Source: Streptomyces sp. NBC_00078 (GTDB taxonomy: Bacteria > Actinomycetota > Actinomycetes > Streptomycetales > Streptomycetaceae). Taken from it: a stretch of DNA of 64,000 bases. Positions within the stretch are counted from its first letter, which is position 1; every line of letters starts with the position of its first letter. Both the position numbers and the translations under genes were made by a program. The DNA lies in contig NZ_JAPELX010000001.1 of the NCBI RefSeq assembly GCF_026343335.1, positions 5,084,001 through 5,148,000 of the forward strand, given 5' to 3'. Positions 1 to 6,854 of the stretch are shown here, piece by piece. The notes under the pieces are model-generated. The model did not search any database, was not told the origin of the DNA, and saw nothing but the letters and a program-made list of their open reading frames with translations.

Positions 1-336
1 GGCACCGTGCACGCCAATGCCGCCGCCGACGTACCGGCCCGGCTGGAGGCGCTCGGCACGGCGGCCGGGCTTGACCGGGCCGCGCTGCACAGCCAGTTGG
101 CGGCGGCGCTGTCGGTGGTTCTGCATCTCGTGCGGGACCGGACCGGGCGGCGCCGGATCGCCGAGGTGCACGTCCTGGAGCGGGATCAGTCGGGGCTGGT
201 GCGGACGGTGCCTGCGCTGCGGTGGGGCGCGGAGGCGTTCGCGTACGAGCGGGGGTGGGAGCGGCTGCGGGGGCTGCTTCGGAGCGAGAGCAGTAGCGGG
301 ACCAGAAGCGGGGCCGGGAGCGAGAGGGAGCGGTGA
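1..336 (+). CDS. TadA/CpaF-type secretion ATPase, C-terminal fragment
   Basis: This is the 3' end of a gene that begins before the window; the reading frame is open from base 1 and ends at the TGA at 334-336. The first residues (GTVHANAAADVPARLEALG) are the conserved segment after the Walker B region of TadA/CpaF ATPases, which power assembly of Tad (Flp) pili and related type II/IV secretion systems at the cytoplasmic membrane. In actinobacteria this class is known as the helicase/secretion-neighbourhood ATPase, and a matching TadB/TadC/TadE set and DEAH helicase follow here. The stop overlaps the GTG start of the TadB-like gene by 4 bp, which suggests translational coupling. Only about 111 residues are visible, so catalytic motifs cannot be checked. 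Confidence 0.88.
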   Translation, partial: GTVHANAAADVPARLEALGTAAGLDRAALHSQLAAALSVVLHLVRDRTGRRRIAEVHVLERDQSGLVRTVPALRWGAEAFAYERGWERLRGLLRSESSSGTRSGAGSERER

Positions 337-1202
337 CGGGGATGGGTGAGACGGCGATGGGGGCGGCCGTGGTGTGTGCCGGTGCGGCGGCCCTGCTGAC
401 GGGCGGGTGGCATTCCGGGGCGCGCCGGGCACAGCTGTTGCTCGCGGGCGGCGGGGTGGTCGGCACCGGACCGCCGTCCTGGCGGGATGTGGCCGGGAAG
501 CTGCGGCGCATCCGCGGGCGGCTGCGGTCCGAGTGGTGGGCGCTGTTCGCCGGCGTGGTGCTGGCGATGCTGGGTGCGTCGGTGCTGCCGGTCGTCGCGG
601 GGGCGGCCGGGTTGCCCTTGCTGCGGCGGGTCCGGCTGGCCGGTGAGGCCCGGCGGGCCCGGGAGAGCCGCGGGGAAGCGGTGATCGCGCTGTGCGGGGC
701 GCTCACCGGGGAGGTGCGCGCCGGGCGGCAGCCGGGAGAGGCGCTGCTGCGTGCCGCGCGGGATTCCGGTGGGCTCGGGAGCGGGCAGGCCGTGGTGCTG
801 GCGGCGGCGCGGTTCGGCGGCGATGTGCCGGGCGCGCTGGCGGTGGCGGCGCGCCAACCGGGCGCCGAGGGACTCCTGGGCCTCGCGGCGTGCTGGCGGG
901 TGGCCGTGGACCAGGGCGCGGGCCTCGCGGCCGGACTCGACCGGCTCGAAGAGGCGTTGCGCGCGGAGCGGGATCAACGCGCCGATCTGCGCGCCCAGTT
1001 GGCGGGGGCACGGTCCACGGCGGTGATGCTCGCGGGGCTGCCGGCGCTGGGCCTCGGCCTCGGTACGGCCCTCGGGGCCCACCCGCTCCATGTGCTGCTG
1101 CACACCGGGGCGGGACTCGGCTGCCTGTTGGCCGGCGGGTTGTTGGAGGGCCTGGGGATGTGGTGGGCGATGCGGATCGTGCGGGGAGCGGAGGCGGTGT
1201 GA
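333..1202 (+). CDS. TadB-like type II secretion system F-domain membrane protein
   Basis: The 289-residue protein has an N-terminal hydrophobic stretch, a second hydrophobic pair around residues 70-90, a GspF-like cytoplasmic core (LCGALTGEVRAGRQPGEALL is the usual start of this domain) and two hydrophobic segments near the C-terminus. TadB and TadC form the inner-membrane platform that the TadA ATPase drives during pilin export. The GTG at 333 overlaps the upstream stop; an ATG at 341 is out of frame, so GTG is preferred. It overlaps the TadC-like gene by 4 bp. Sequence is Ala/Gly/Arg-rich, as usual for Streptomyces members. Confidence 0.85.
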   Translation: MTGMGETAMGAAVVCAGAAALLTGGWHSGARRAQLLLAGGGVVGTGPPSWRDVAGKLRRIRGRLRSEWWALFAGVVLAMLGASVLPVVAGAAGLPLLRRVRLAGEARRARESRGEAVIALCGALTGEVRAGRQPGEALLRAARDSGGLGSGQAVVLAAARFGGDVPGALAVAARQPGAEGLLGLAACWRVAVDQGAGLAAGLDRLEEALRAERDQRADLRAQLAGARSTAVMLAGLPALGLGLGTALGAHPLHVLLHTGAGLGCLLAGGLLEGLGMWWAMRIVRGAEAV

Positions 1203-1987
1203 GCGCGGAAGTTGTCCACAGGCTGGGGGTGACCGTGGGGGCGTTGCTCGTCCTCGGGTGGCTGCTGCGCCGGCTGGAGGCGGTACGGCGTGAGCGGAGG
1301 GTGATCAAGCGGCTGGCCGGGCTTGTGGCGGGCGTCGAGGTGACGCGGACCGCGCCACGCTTCGAGGTGAGGGATGCCGCGCGCCGGTGGCTGCCCGCCG
1401 CCGGGGTCGTGTGCGCCGGCTGGGTTCTGGTCGGCGGCCTCGCCGGCGTCCTGGTGGGGCTGGTCGTCGCGGGCGGGCTGTGGCGGTGGCGTGCGCGGCA
1501 AGCGGCGGCCGGCGGCGCGGAGATCGACGATGCGAGTGAGGCGGCCCGTCAACTCCCGCTCTCCGCCGACCTGGTGGCCGCCTGCATCGCCGCCGGTGCG
1601 GGGGCCGTCGTCGCGGCTCGGGCCGTCGGCGAGGCGCTGGGCGGTCCCGTCGGGGACGCGTTGGCGCGCGGCGCGGCAGAGGTGCGGCTGGGCGGCGAAC
1701 CGGCCGAGGCCTGGCGGAGGCTCGCCGCTCTGCCGGGCGCAGGACCTCTGGCGCGGCTGCTGGAACGGGCCGACGTGTCCGGGCTGCCCGCCGCCACACC
1801 GGTCGCGCGCCTCGCGGCGGACGTCCGCGCCGACTGGGCCCGGGCCGCGACGGCACGAGCCCGGCGGGCGGCCGTCATGGTCACCGCACCGGTGGGCCTG
1901 TGTTTCCTGCCCGCGTTCATCGCGGTCGGCGTGCTGCCAGTGGTGATCGGGCTCGCGGGCGGAGTGCTGGGAGGAGGTGGTGGATGA
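1199..1987 (+). CDS. TadC-like type II secretion system F-domain membrane protein
   Basis: A 262-residue membrane protein and partner of the TadB-like protein in the pilus platform. It starts at a GTG (1199) that overlaps the TadB stop in a GTGA junction; the longer open frame upstream is only a shadow. It has an N-terminal TM segment, a paired hydrophobic segment at about residues 75-100, the GspF-type core (LPLSADLVAACIAAGAGAV) and a C-terminal hydrophobic pair. It ends in a Gly-rich tail. About 120 bp without a recognised gene follow before the pilin-like gene. Confidence 0.84.
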   Translation: MSAEVVHRLGVTVGALLVLGWLLRRLEAVRRERRVIKRLAGLVAGVEVTRTAPRFEVRDAARRWLPAAGVVCAGWVLVGGLAGVLVGLVVAGGLWRWRARQAAAGGAEIDDASEAARQLPLSADLVAACIAAGAGAVVAARAVGEALGGPVGDALARGAAEVRLGGEPAEAWRRLAALPGAGPLARLLERADVSGLPAATPVARLAADVRADWARAATARARRAAVMVTAPVGLCFLPAFIAVGVLPVVIGLAGGVLGGGGG

Positions 1988-2108
1988 CGGGAGTGGTGCG
2001 GACCGACGGCACCAGGAGGGTGCCCGAGCAGCAGGCAGACGATGTCGAGCGGCAAGGAGCCGACCTCGACGCGAGTGGTCAACGGAACTGAGCCTTACGG
2101 GGGTTGAG

Positions 2109-2318
2109 ATGTGCAAGACGGTATGGGCGCGGTTGCGTGCCCTGGTGTGCGGGGCGCGAGCGGCGCAGGGCGACGCGGGGATGGTCACCTCGGAGTACGC
2201 GATGGGGATCGTGGCGGCGGTGGCGTTCGCGGTGGTCCTCTACAAGGTGGTGACGAGCGGGCAGGTCAGCGCGGAGCTGCAAGGCATCGTGAAGCAGGCG
2301 CTCGATGCGCGGATGTGA
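2109..2318 (+). CDS. DUF4244 small pilin-like protein
   Basis: A 69-residue protein with a short basic N-terminus, then a Gly-Met-Val-Thr-Ser-Glu-Tyr-Ala motif followed by one hydrophobic helix. This is the layout of Flp-type prepilins, with a conserved Glu five residues into the processed helix, and DUF4244 proteins sit at this place in actinobacterial Tad loci. The likely role is the structural pilin subunit or a pseudopilin in the envelope. The ATG at 2109 follows a G-rich stretch; an upstream in-frame start at 1977 would add residues with no family resemblance, so it is rejected. Its 3' end overlaps the TadE-like start by 14 bp. Confidence 0.8.
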   Translation: MCKTVWARLRALVCGARAAQGDAGMVTSEYAMGIVAAVAFAVVLYKVVTSGQVSAELQGIVKQALDARM

Positions 2319-2682
2319 CAGCGGATGTGAGAGGGGCACGGACCGGGGGTTCGTGACGGCGGAGTCGGCCGTGGTGCTGCCCGTGCTGGCGATGTTCGCG
2401 ATGGCGCTGGTGTGGGGGCTGCTGGTCGTGGCCGCGCAGATCCAGTGTGTGGACGCGGCACGGACGGGGGCGCGTGCGGCGGCCCGCCAGGACCCGGCCG
2501 ACTCGGTGGTCGCGGTGACCCGCGAGGCTGCCCCGCGCGGTGCGGAGGTCACGGTCGACCGGGAGGGGGATCAGGTCCGAGTGGTCGTCGCGGCGAAGCC
2601 TCCCGTCCTCCACGGTCTGCCCTTCGAGGTGCGGGAGCAGGCCGTGGCTGCCACGGAGGAGACAGTGGGGGCGGGGCCGTGA
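2305..2682 (+). CDS. TadE-family pilus assembly protein
   Basis: A 125-residue protein with the TadE signature: the motif TAESAVVLPVLAMFAMAL at residues 17-34 begins the single TM helix, and an extracytoplasmic domain follows. TadE/TadG proteins are minor pseudopilins needed for Tad pilus biogenesis. ATG 2305 overlaps the preceding gene; GTG 2353, just before the TAESAV motif, is an alternative start. The stop overlaps the next gene by 4 bp, so the run TadA-TadB-TadC-pilin-TadE-TadE reads as one operon. Confidence 0.85.
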   Translation: MRGCDSGCERGTDRGFVTAESAVVLPVLAMFAMALVWGLLVVAAQIQCVDAARTGARAAARQDPADSVVAVTREAAPRGAEVTVDREGDQVRVVVAAKPPVLHGLPFEVREQAVAATEETVGAGP

Positions 2683-3167
2683 CAGGCCGGTTCACAACCG
2701 GGTTCCCGGGGCGCCGGTGGGCCCCCGGCCGGGACGGCGACCGCGGTTCCGCCACCGTCTGGAACGTCGGTGCGATCGCCGTGCTGTGCGTGGTGTTCGG
2801 CGTCGTGCTCGCCCTGGGGCAGGCCGTCGTGGTCCGGCACCGTGCGGCCGGCGGTGCGGACCTCGCGGCGCTGGCGGCGGCCGATCACTGGGCGGACGGG
2901 GCTGCGGGGGCCTGTGCCCGGGCCGACCGGGTCGCCCGGGCACAGGGCGCGCGGCTGGTGCGGTGCGCGGTCGTCGGCGAGATCTCGGACGTGACGGCGG
3001 CGTCGGGACGGGGTCCGTTCGCGGCGGAGGTCAGGGCACGGGCGGGGCCTGCGGGGCCGGAGACGGCACCTCCGCCACAGGCTCCACCCGGGTCTGTTCC
3101 TCCGGAGTCCCCGCCACAGGCTCCGTCCCTGCCTTCTCCTGCGGAGCCGCCCGCAACAGCACCGTGA
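2679..3167 (+). CDS. Rv3654c-type TadE-like protein of the helicase/secretion neighbourhood
   Basis: A 162-residue protein starting at GTG 2679 inside the TadE stop. A DRGSATVW motif precedes one TM helix (about residues 30-50), then an Ala-rich region with conserved Cys and a QGARL motif, typical of the short TadE-like proteins found beside an actinobacterial DEAH helicase. The last 45 residues are a Pro/Ala/Glu-rich low-complexity tail. That tail is encoded opposite the equally low-complexity C-terminus of the convergent helicase gene, with 137 bp of antisense overlap. Product probably lies outside the membrane as a minor pilin. Confidence 0.8.
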   Translation: MTGRFTTGFPGRRWAPGRDGDRGSATVWNVGAIAVLCVVFGVVLALGQAVVVRHRAAGGADLAALAAADHWADGAAGACARADRVARAQGARLVRCAVVGEISDVTAASGRGPFAAEVRARAGPAGPETAPPPQAPPGSVPPESPPQAPSLPSPAEPPATAP

Positions 3168-5505
3168 GCAGCCGCACCGCCCCCCTCTTGTGCAGCGGTT
3201 CGTTGCCGTTGCCGCACTTGGGGGACTGGATGCAGGACGGGCAGCCGGCGTCGCACTCGCAGGAGGCGATGGCCTGACGGGTGGCGGTGAGCCAGGCGCG
3301 GGCGGTGTGGAAGGCGCGCTCGGCGAATCCCGCGCCGCCCGGGTGGCCGTCGTAGACGAAGACCGTCGGCAGGAGGGTGTCGGGGTGCAGCGGGACCGAC
3401 ACCCCGCCGATGTCCCAGCGGTCGCAGGTCGCGAAGAGGGGCAGCATGCCGATCGAGGCGTGCTCGGCGGCGTGCAGGGCACCGCCGAGGATCTCCGGGT
3501 TGATCCGGGCCTCGTTCAACTGGTCCTCGGTGACCGTCCACCACACCGCGCGGGTGCGCAGCGTACGAGGAGGGAGGTCGAGTTTTGTCTCGCCGAGCAC
3601 TTCACCGGTGATGAGCCGACGACGCAGGAAGGAGACCACCTGGTTGGTGACCTCGACGGAGCCGTAGCACAGGCGGCCATCGCCCCAGGGGATCTCGGTG
3701 TCGGTCTCCAGGACGGAGATGGACGTCGTGTCGCGGGCGACCGTCGAGTACGAGGGACTCGCCTGTTCGACCAGGGCCACCGAGTCCTCCAGGTCCAGGG
3801 AGCGCACGACGTACGTACGGCCCTGGTGGAGGTGGACCGCGCCCTCGTGGACGGTCGTGTGTGCGGCGCCCTCGTCGACCGTGCCGAGCAGGCGGCCCGT
3901 GCCGGACTCGACGATCTGCACCGGCCGGCCGCCCCCGCCGCGGATGTCGGTCAGGTCGGCGGCCCGCTCCCGGCGCGTCCAGTGCCAGGCCGTCGTCCGG
4001 CGGCGCAGCAGCTTCGCGGCCTCCAGCTGGGGGAGCAGTTCCTCACAGGCGGGGCCGAACAGGTCCAGGTCCTCGTCCGTCAAGGGCAGTTCCGCGGCGG
4101 CCGCGCACAGGTGCGGGGCCAGGACGTACGGGTTGTCGGGGTCGAGGACCGTGGACTCCACGGGCTGGTCGAACAGCGCCTCGGGGTGGTGGACCAGGAA
4201 GGTGTCCAGGGGGTCGTCACGGGCGACCAGGACGGCCAGCGCGCCCTGCCCGGAGCGTCCGGCGCGGCCCGCCTGCTGCCACAGGGACGCGCGTGTGCCC
4301 GGATACCCGGCGATCACCACGGCGTCCAACCCGGAGATGTCGATGCCGAGTTCGAGGGCGGTGGTGGCGGCGAGGCCGAGGAGTTCCCCGGAGTGCAGGG
4401 CCTGTTCGAGGGCGCGGCGCTCCTCGGGGAGGTAGCCGCCGCGATAGGCCGCGACGCGCCGGGCGAGGGAGCGGTCGACCTCGGCGAGGCGTTCCTGGGC
4501 GATCACCGAGATCAGCTCGGCGCCGCGCCGCGAGCGGACGAAGGCGACCGACCGGACTCCCTGCACGGTGAGGTCGGTCAGCAGGTCGGCCGTCTCGGCG
4601 GTGGCGGTACGGCGGACGGGGGCGCCCTTCTCGCCCTGCAGCTCGGTCAGCGGGGGCTCCCAGAGGGCGAAGACCAGTTCACCGCGCGGGGAGGCGTCGT
4701 CGGCGACCTCGACCACCGGGAGGCCGGTCAGGCGACGTGCGGCGACAGAGGGCTCGGCGGCCGTGGCGGAGGCGAGGAGGAAGACCGGGGAGGCGCCGTA
4801 GCGCGCGCACAGGCGGCGCAGACGGCGCAGCACCTGAGCGACGTGGGAGCCGAAGACGCCGCGGTAGGTGTGGCACTCGTCGATGACGACGTACTTCAGC
4901 GACTTCAGGAAGGAGGACCAGCGGGAGTGGGACGGGAGTATGCCGCGGTGCAGCATGTCCGGGTTGGTCAGGACGTAGTTGGCGTACTGGCGGACCCACT
5001 CGCGCTCCTCGAACGGAGTGTCCCCGTCGTACACCGCAGGACGGACGGCATTTCCCAGAGATTGTGAAAGTTCCTTCACAGAACGGCACTGATCGGCCGC
5101 AAGAGCTTTCGTGGGGGCCAGGTAGAGAGCGGTGGCGCCGCGGCCGTTCGGGGCCTCGGAGCCGTCCAGGAGCTTCGAGAAGACCGGAACCAGGTAGGCC
5201 AGGGACTTGCCGGACGCCGTGCCCGTGGCGACGATCACCGATTCGCCGTCCAGGGCGTGCTCCGCGGCGCGCGCCTGGTGGGTCCAGGGATGCTCGACGC
5301 CTGCGGCCTGCACCGCGGCGACGACCTCCGAACGAATCCGGTCCGGCCACACGGCATGGCGACCCTCACGCGGGGGCAAGTGCTCCGTATGAGTGATGCG
5401 CGAAGCCCGGCTCGGCCCGGAGGCGAGCCGGCCCAGGATCGTGCCTGGTTCGGGCCGGGAAGCGGGGTCCGCCGGGGGTCGATCGGTTCGGTGATTCTTG
5501 GCCAT
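3031..5505 (-). CDS. DEAH/DECH-box helicase of the Tad neighbourhood (MrfA/YprA-like)
   Basis: Superfamily 2 helicase of about 824 residues. It shows Walker A ATGTASGKS, motif II DECH (in YVVIDECHTYRG), motif III SAT, motif VI QQAGRAGRSGQG and a C-terminal DUF1998-type domain with clustered Cys (CECDAGCPSCIQSPKCGNG). This matches the MrfA/YprA group, some of which act in DNA repair, and the actinobacterial helicase next to Tad loci. The ATG at 5505 (MAKNH) is chosen over the upstream ATG at 5559. The C-terminal Pro/Glu/Val-rich tail overlaps the end of the convergent TadE-like gene. It is divergent from bldG with about 160 bp between. Confidence 0.9.
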   Translation of the reverse strand: MAKNHRTDRPPADPASRPEPGTILGRLASGPSRASRITHTEHLPPREGRHAVWPDRIRSEVVAAVQAAGVEHPWTHQARAAEHALDGESVIVATGTASGKSLAYLVPVFSKLLDGSEAPNGRGATALYLAPTKALAADQCRSVKELSQSLGNAVRPAVYDGDTPFEEREWVRQYANYVLTNPDMLHRGILPSHSRWSSFLKSLKYVVIDECHTYRGVFGSHVAQVLRRLRRLCARYGASPVFLLASATAAEPSVAARRLTGLPVVEVADDASPRGELVFALWEPPLTELQGEKGAPVRRTATAETADLLTDLTVQGVRSVAFVRSRRGAELISVIAQERLAEVDRSLARRVAAYRGGYLPEERRALEQALHSGELLGLAATTALELGIDISGLDAVVIAGYPGTRASLWQQAGRAGRSGQGALAVLVARDDPLDTFLVHHPEALFDQPVESTVLDPDNPYVLAPHLCAAAAELPLTDEDLDLFGPACEELLPQLEAAKLLRRRTTAWHWTRRERAADLTDIRGGGGRPVQIVESGTGRLLGTVDEGAAHTTVHEGAVHLHQGRTYVVRSLDLEDSVALVEQASPSYSTVARDTTSISVLETDTEIPWGDGRLCYGSVEVTNQVVSFLRRRLITGEVLGETKLDLPPRTLRTRAVWWTVTEDQLNEARINPEILGGALHAAEHASIGMLPLFATCDRWDIGGVSVPLHPDTLLPTVFVYDGHPGGAGFAERAFHTARAWLTATRQAIASCECDAGCPSCIQSPKCGNGNEPLHKRGAVRLLTVLLRAAPQEKAGTEPVAGTPEEQTRVEPVAEVPSPAPQAPPVP

Positions 5506-5666
5506 CGGCACCGAGTGTGTCACTGGCGTGACGGACAATGGGACCAAGGCGTCGTGCACGCCTGCCGTAAGTGATTGAATGCCATCGCGGCTGGCGAACC
5601 GTTCCGGGGGCTCTGCCGAGGTGTCCCGAGGGACGACCGCTCGATTAGCAAGGTGCTGGAGGATCC

Positions 5667-6008
5667 GTGGACCTGTCCCTGTCGACCCGTACCGTCGGCG
5701 ATCGTACGGTCGTCGAGGTCGGTGGAGAAATCGACGTATATACCGCGCCCAAGCTGCGCGAGCAGTTGGTCGAGCTGGTGAACGACGGGAGTTTCCACCT
5801 CGTCGTCGACATGGAGGGCGTGGACTTCCTCGACTCCACCGGGCTCGGCGTGCTGGTCGGCGGCCTGAAGCGGGTGCGTGCCCATGAGGGCTCGCTGCGC
5901 CTGGTCTGCAACCAGGAGCGCATTCTGAAGATCTTCCGTATCACCGGCCTCACCAAGGTGTTCCCGATCCACACCTCGGTCGAGGAAGCGGTGGCGGCCA
6001 CCGACTGA
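5667..6008 (+). CDS. bldG: BldG, anti-sigma factor antagonist
   Basis: The 113-residue STAS-domain protein is recognisable as Streptomyces BldG, needed for aerial mycelium formation and antibiotic production. The phosphoacceptor Ser lies in the motif [10 protein letters not shown] at Ser57, which is phosphorylated by an anti-sigma kinase to control partner switching. The start is GTG 5667 with a GGAGG-like site just upstream. The next gene is the HATPase-type anti-sigma factor, which is the conserved partner; in S. coelicolor bldG is transcribed both alone and with this gene. A perfect hairpin in the intergenic gap could explain the two transcripts. Confidence 0.96.
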
Positions 6009-6016
6009 TCACCGTC

Positions 6017-6043
6017 CCCGGGAGCGGCCTGACCGCTCCCGGG
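6017..6043 (+). terminator. Hairpin between bldG and the anti-sigma gene (attenuator)
   Basis: Perfect 11-bp stem (CCCGGGAGCGG with CCGCTCCCGGG) and a 5-nt loop, 9 bp after the bldG stop. No U-tract follows, so it is likely a leaky terminator or an mRNA-stabilising 3' structure giving a bldG-only and a read-through transcript. Confidence 0.6.
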
Positions 6044-6125
6044 ACGGAAGAAGTTCCATGTGGGGGTCCGGGGCTTTCGGCCGCCCGGTCCCCCGACGGC
6101 ACGCCCGTAGTTCAGAGGGGGATGC

Positions 6126-6557
6126 ATGGCCACCGTTGAACTCCGCTTCAGCGCGCTGCCCGAGCACGTCAGGACCGCCCGGCTGGTGGCGGCAGCGGTG
6201 GCGCGCAGGGCCGGAGTGGACGAGGCCGTTCTCGACGAGGTGAGACTCGCCGTCGGCGAGGCCTGTACCCGTGCCGTCGGACTGCACCAGAGCGCCGGCA
6301 TCACGGCGCCGGTGAAGGTGCAGCTGGTCGAGGAGGAGAAGCAGTTCTCCATCGAGGTCGGTGACGAGGCACCCCGTTCGGCCCCCGGAGACCGGGCGCC
6401 GGGCTCGGCGGGCGAGGACATCGAGACCGAGGAGGACGAGATGGGCCTCGCGGTCATCAGCGGGCTCGTCGACGACGTCGAGGTCACCGCCGGGGAGCAC
6501 GGCGGGCAGATCCGTATGACCTGGCCGACCACGCCACCCACCGCGGTGCTCACCTGA
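6126..6557 (+). CDS. HATPase-type anti-sigma factor partner of BldG
   Basis: A 143-residue protein of the RsbW/SpoIIAB-like ATP-binding fold. The N box ELRLAVGEAC-type motif is present as EVRLAVGEACTRAV (about residues 38-51), and the later MGLAVISGLVDDVEV corresponds to the G1/G2 region. An acidic insert (about residues 85-110) separates them. This is the conserved gene downstream of bldG (SCO3548 in S. coelicolor), reported to bind BldG. The expected Asn of the N box is not visible (Glu-Ala-Cys), so kinase activity is uncertain. ATG 6126 is preceded by AGAGGGGG. Confidence 0.88.
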   Translation: MATVELRFSALPEHVRTARLVAAAVARRAGVDEAVLDEVRLAVGEACTRAVGLHQSAGITAPVKVQLVEEEKQFSIEVGDEAPRSAPGDRAPGSAGEDIETEEDEMGLAVISGLVDDVEVTAGEHGGQIRMTWPTTPPTAVLT

Positions 6558-6579
6558 CCGCACCCTCGTACGACATCCC

Positions 6580-6613
6580 GGGGCCCTGCTGAGCAGGGCC
6601 CCTTGGTGTTTTT
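6580..6613 (+). terminator. Intrinsic terminator after the bldG operon
   Basis: A 10-bp perfect GC-rich stem (GGGGCCCTGC with GCAGGGCCCC, 6580-6602) with a TGA loop, followed by TTGGTGTTTTT. It lies 23 bp after the anti-sigma stop. Confidence 0.85.
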
Positions 6614-6786
6614 CCGGATGTTCCCGCGAATTCGTGAATGAATTCACGATCAGTGTTTGATAATTTGATCAAGCATCAATGCGGCGTCAATGCCTTTGAG
6701 GCGTTACCTCTTTCGGGTTCTGTAGCGTGACGTCGATCATTTGCTGAAGAGCATGTGAAGGCTAATTCCGTTTACCGGGCTCTGTT

Positions 6787-6812
6787 TTGATCAGGTGCGG
6801 GGTACCTAGAAT
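6787..6812 (+). promoter_or_regulatory. Possible hppA promoter
   Basis: The unusually AT-rich gap 6614-6854 precedes hppA. TTGATC at 6787 and TAGAAT at 6807 resemble -35 and -10 boxes, but the 14-bp spacer is short. Other TTGAT-like words occur at 6657-6670. A weak call from pattern only. Confidence 0.3.
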
Positions 6813-6854
6813 CCGTCCACATCTTGAGCTCAGCCCAAGCGTCAAGGAGGACGA

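Noticed and set aside
186..1103. Long minus-strand and other-frame open frames opposite the Tad genes
   Set aside because: High GC makes stop codons rare; these frames are Arg/Pro-rich shadows of recognisable plus-strand genes.
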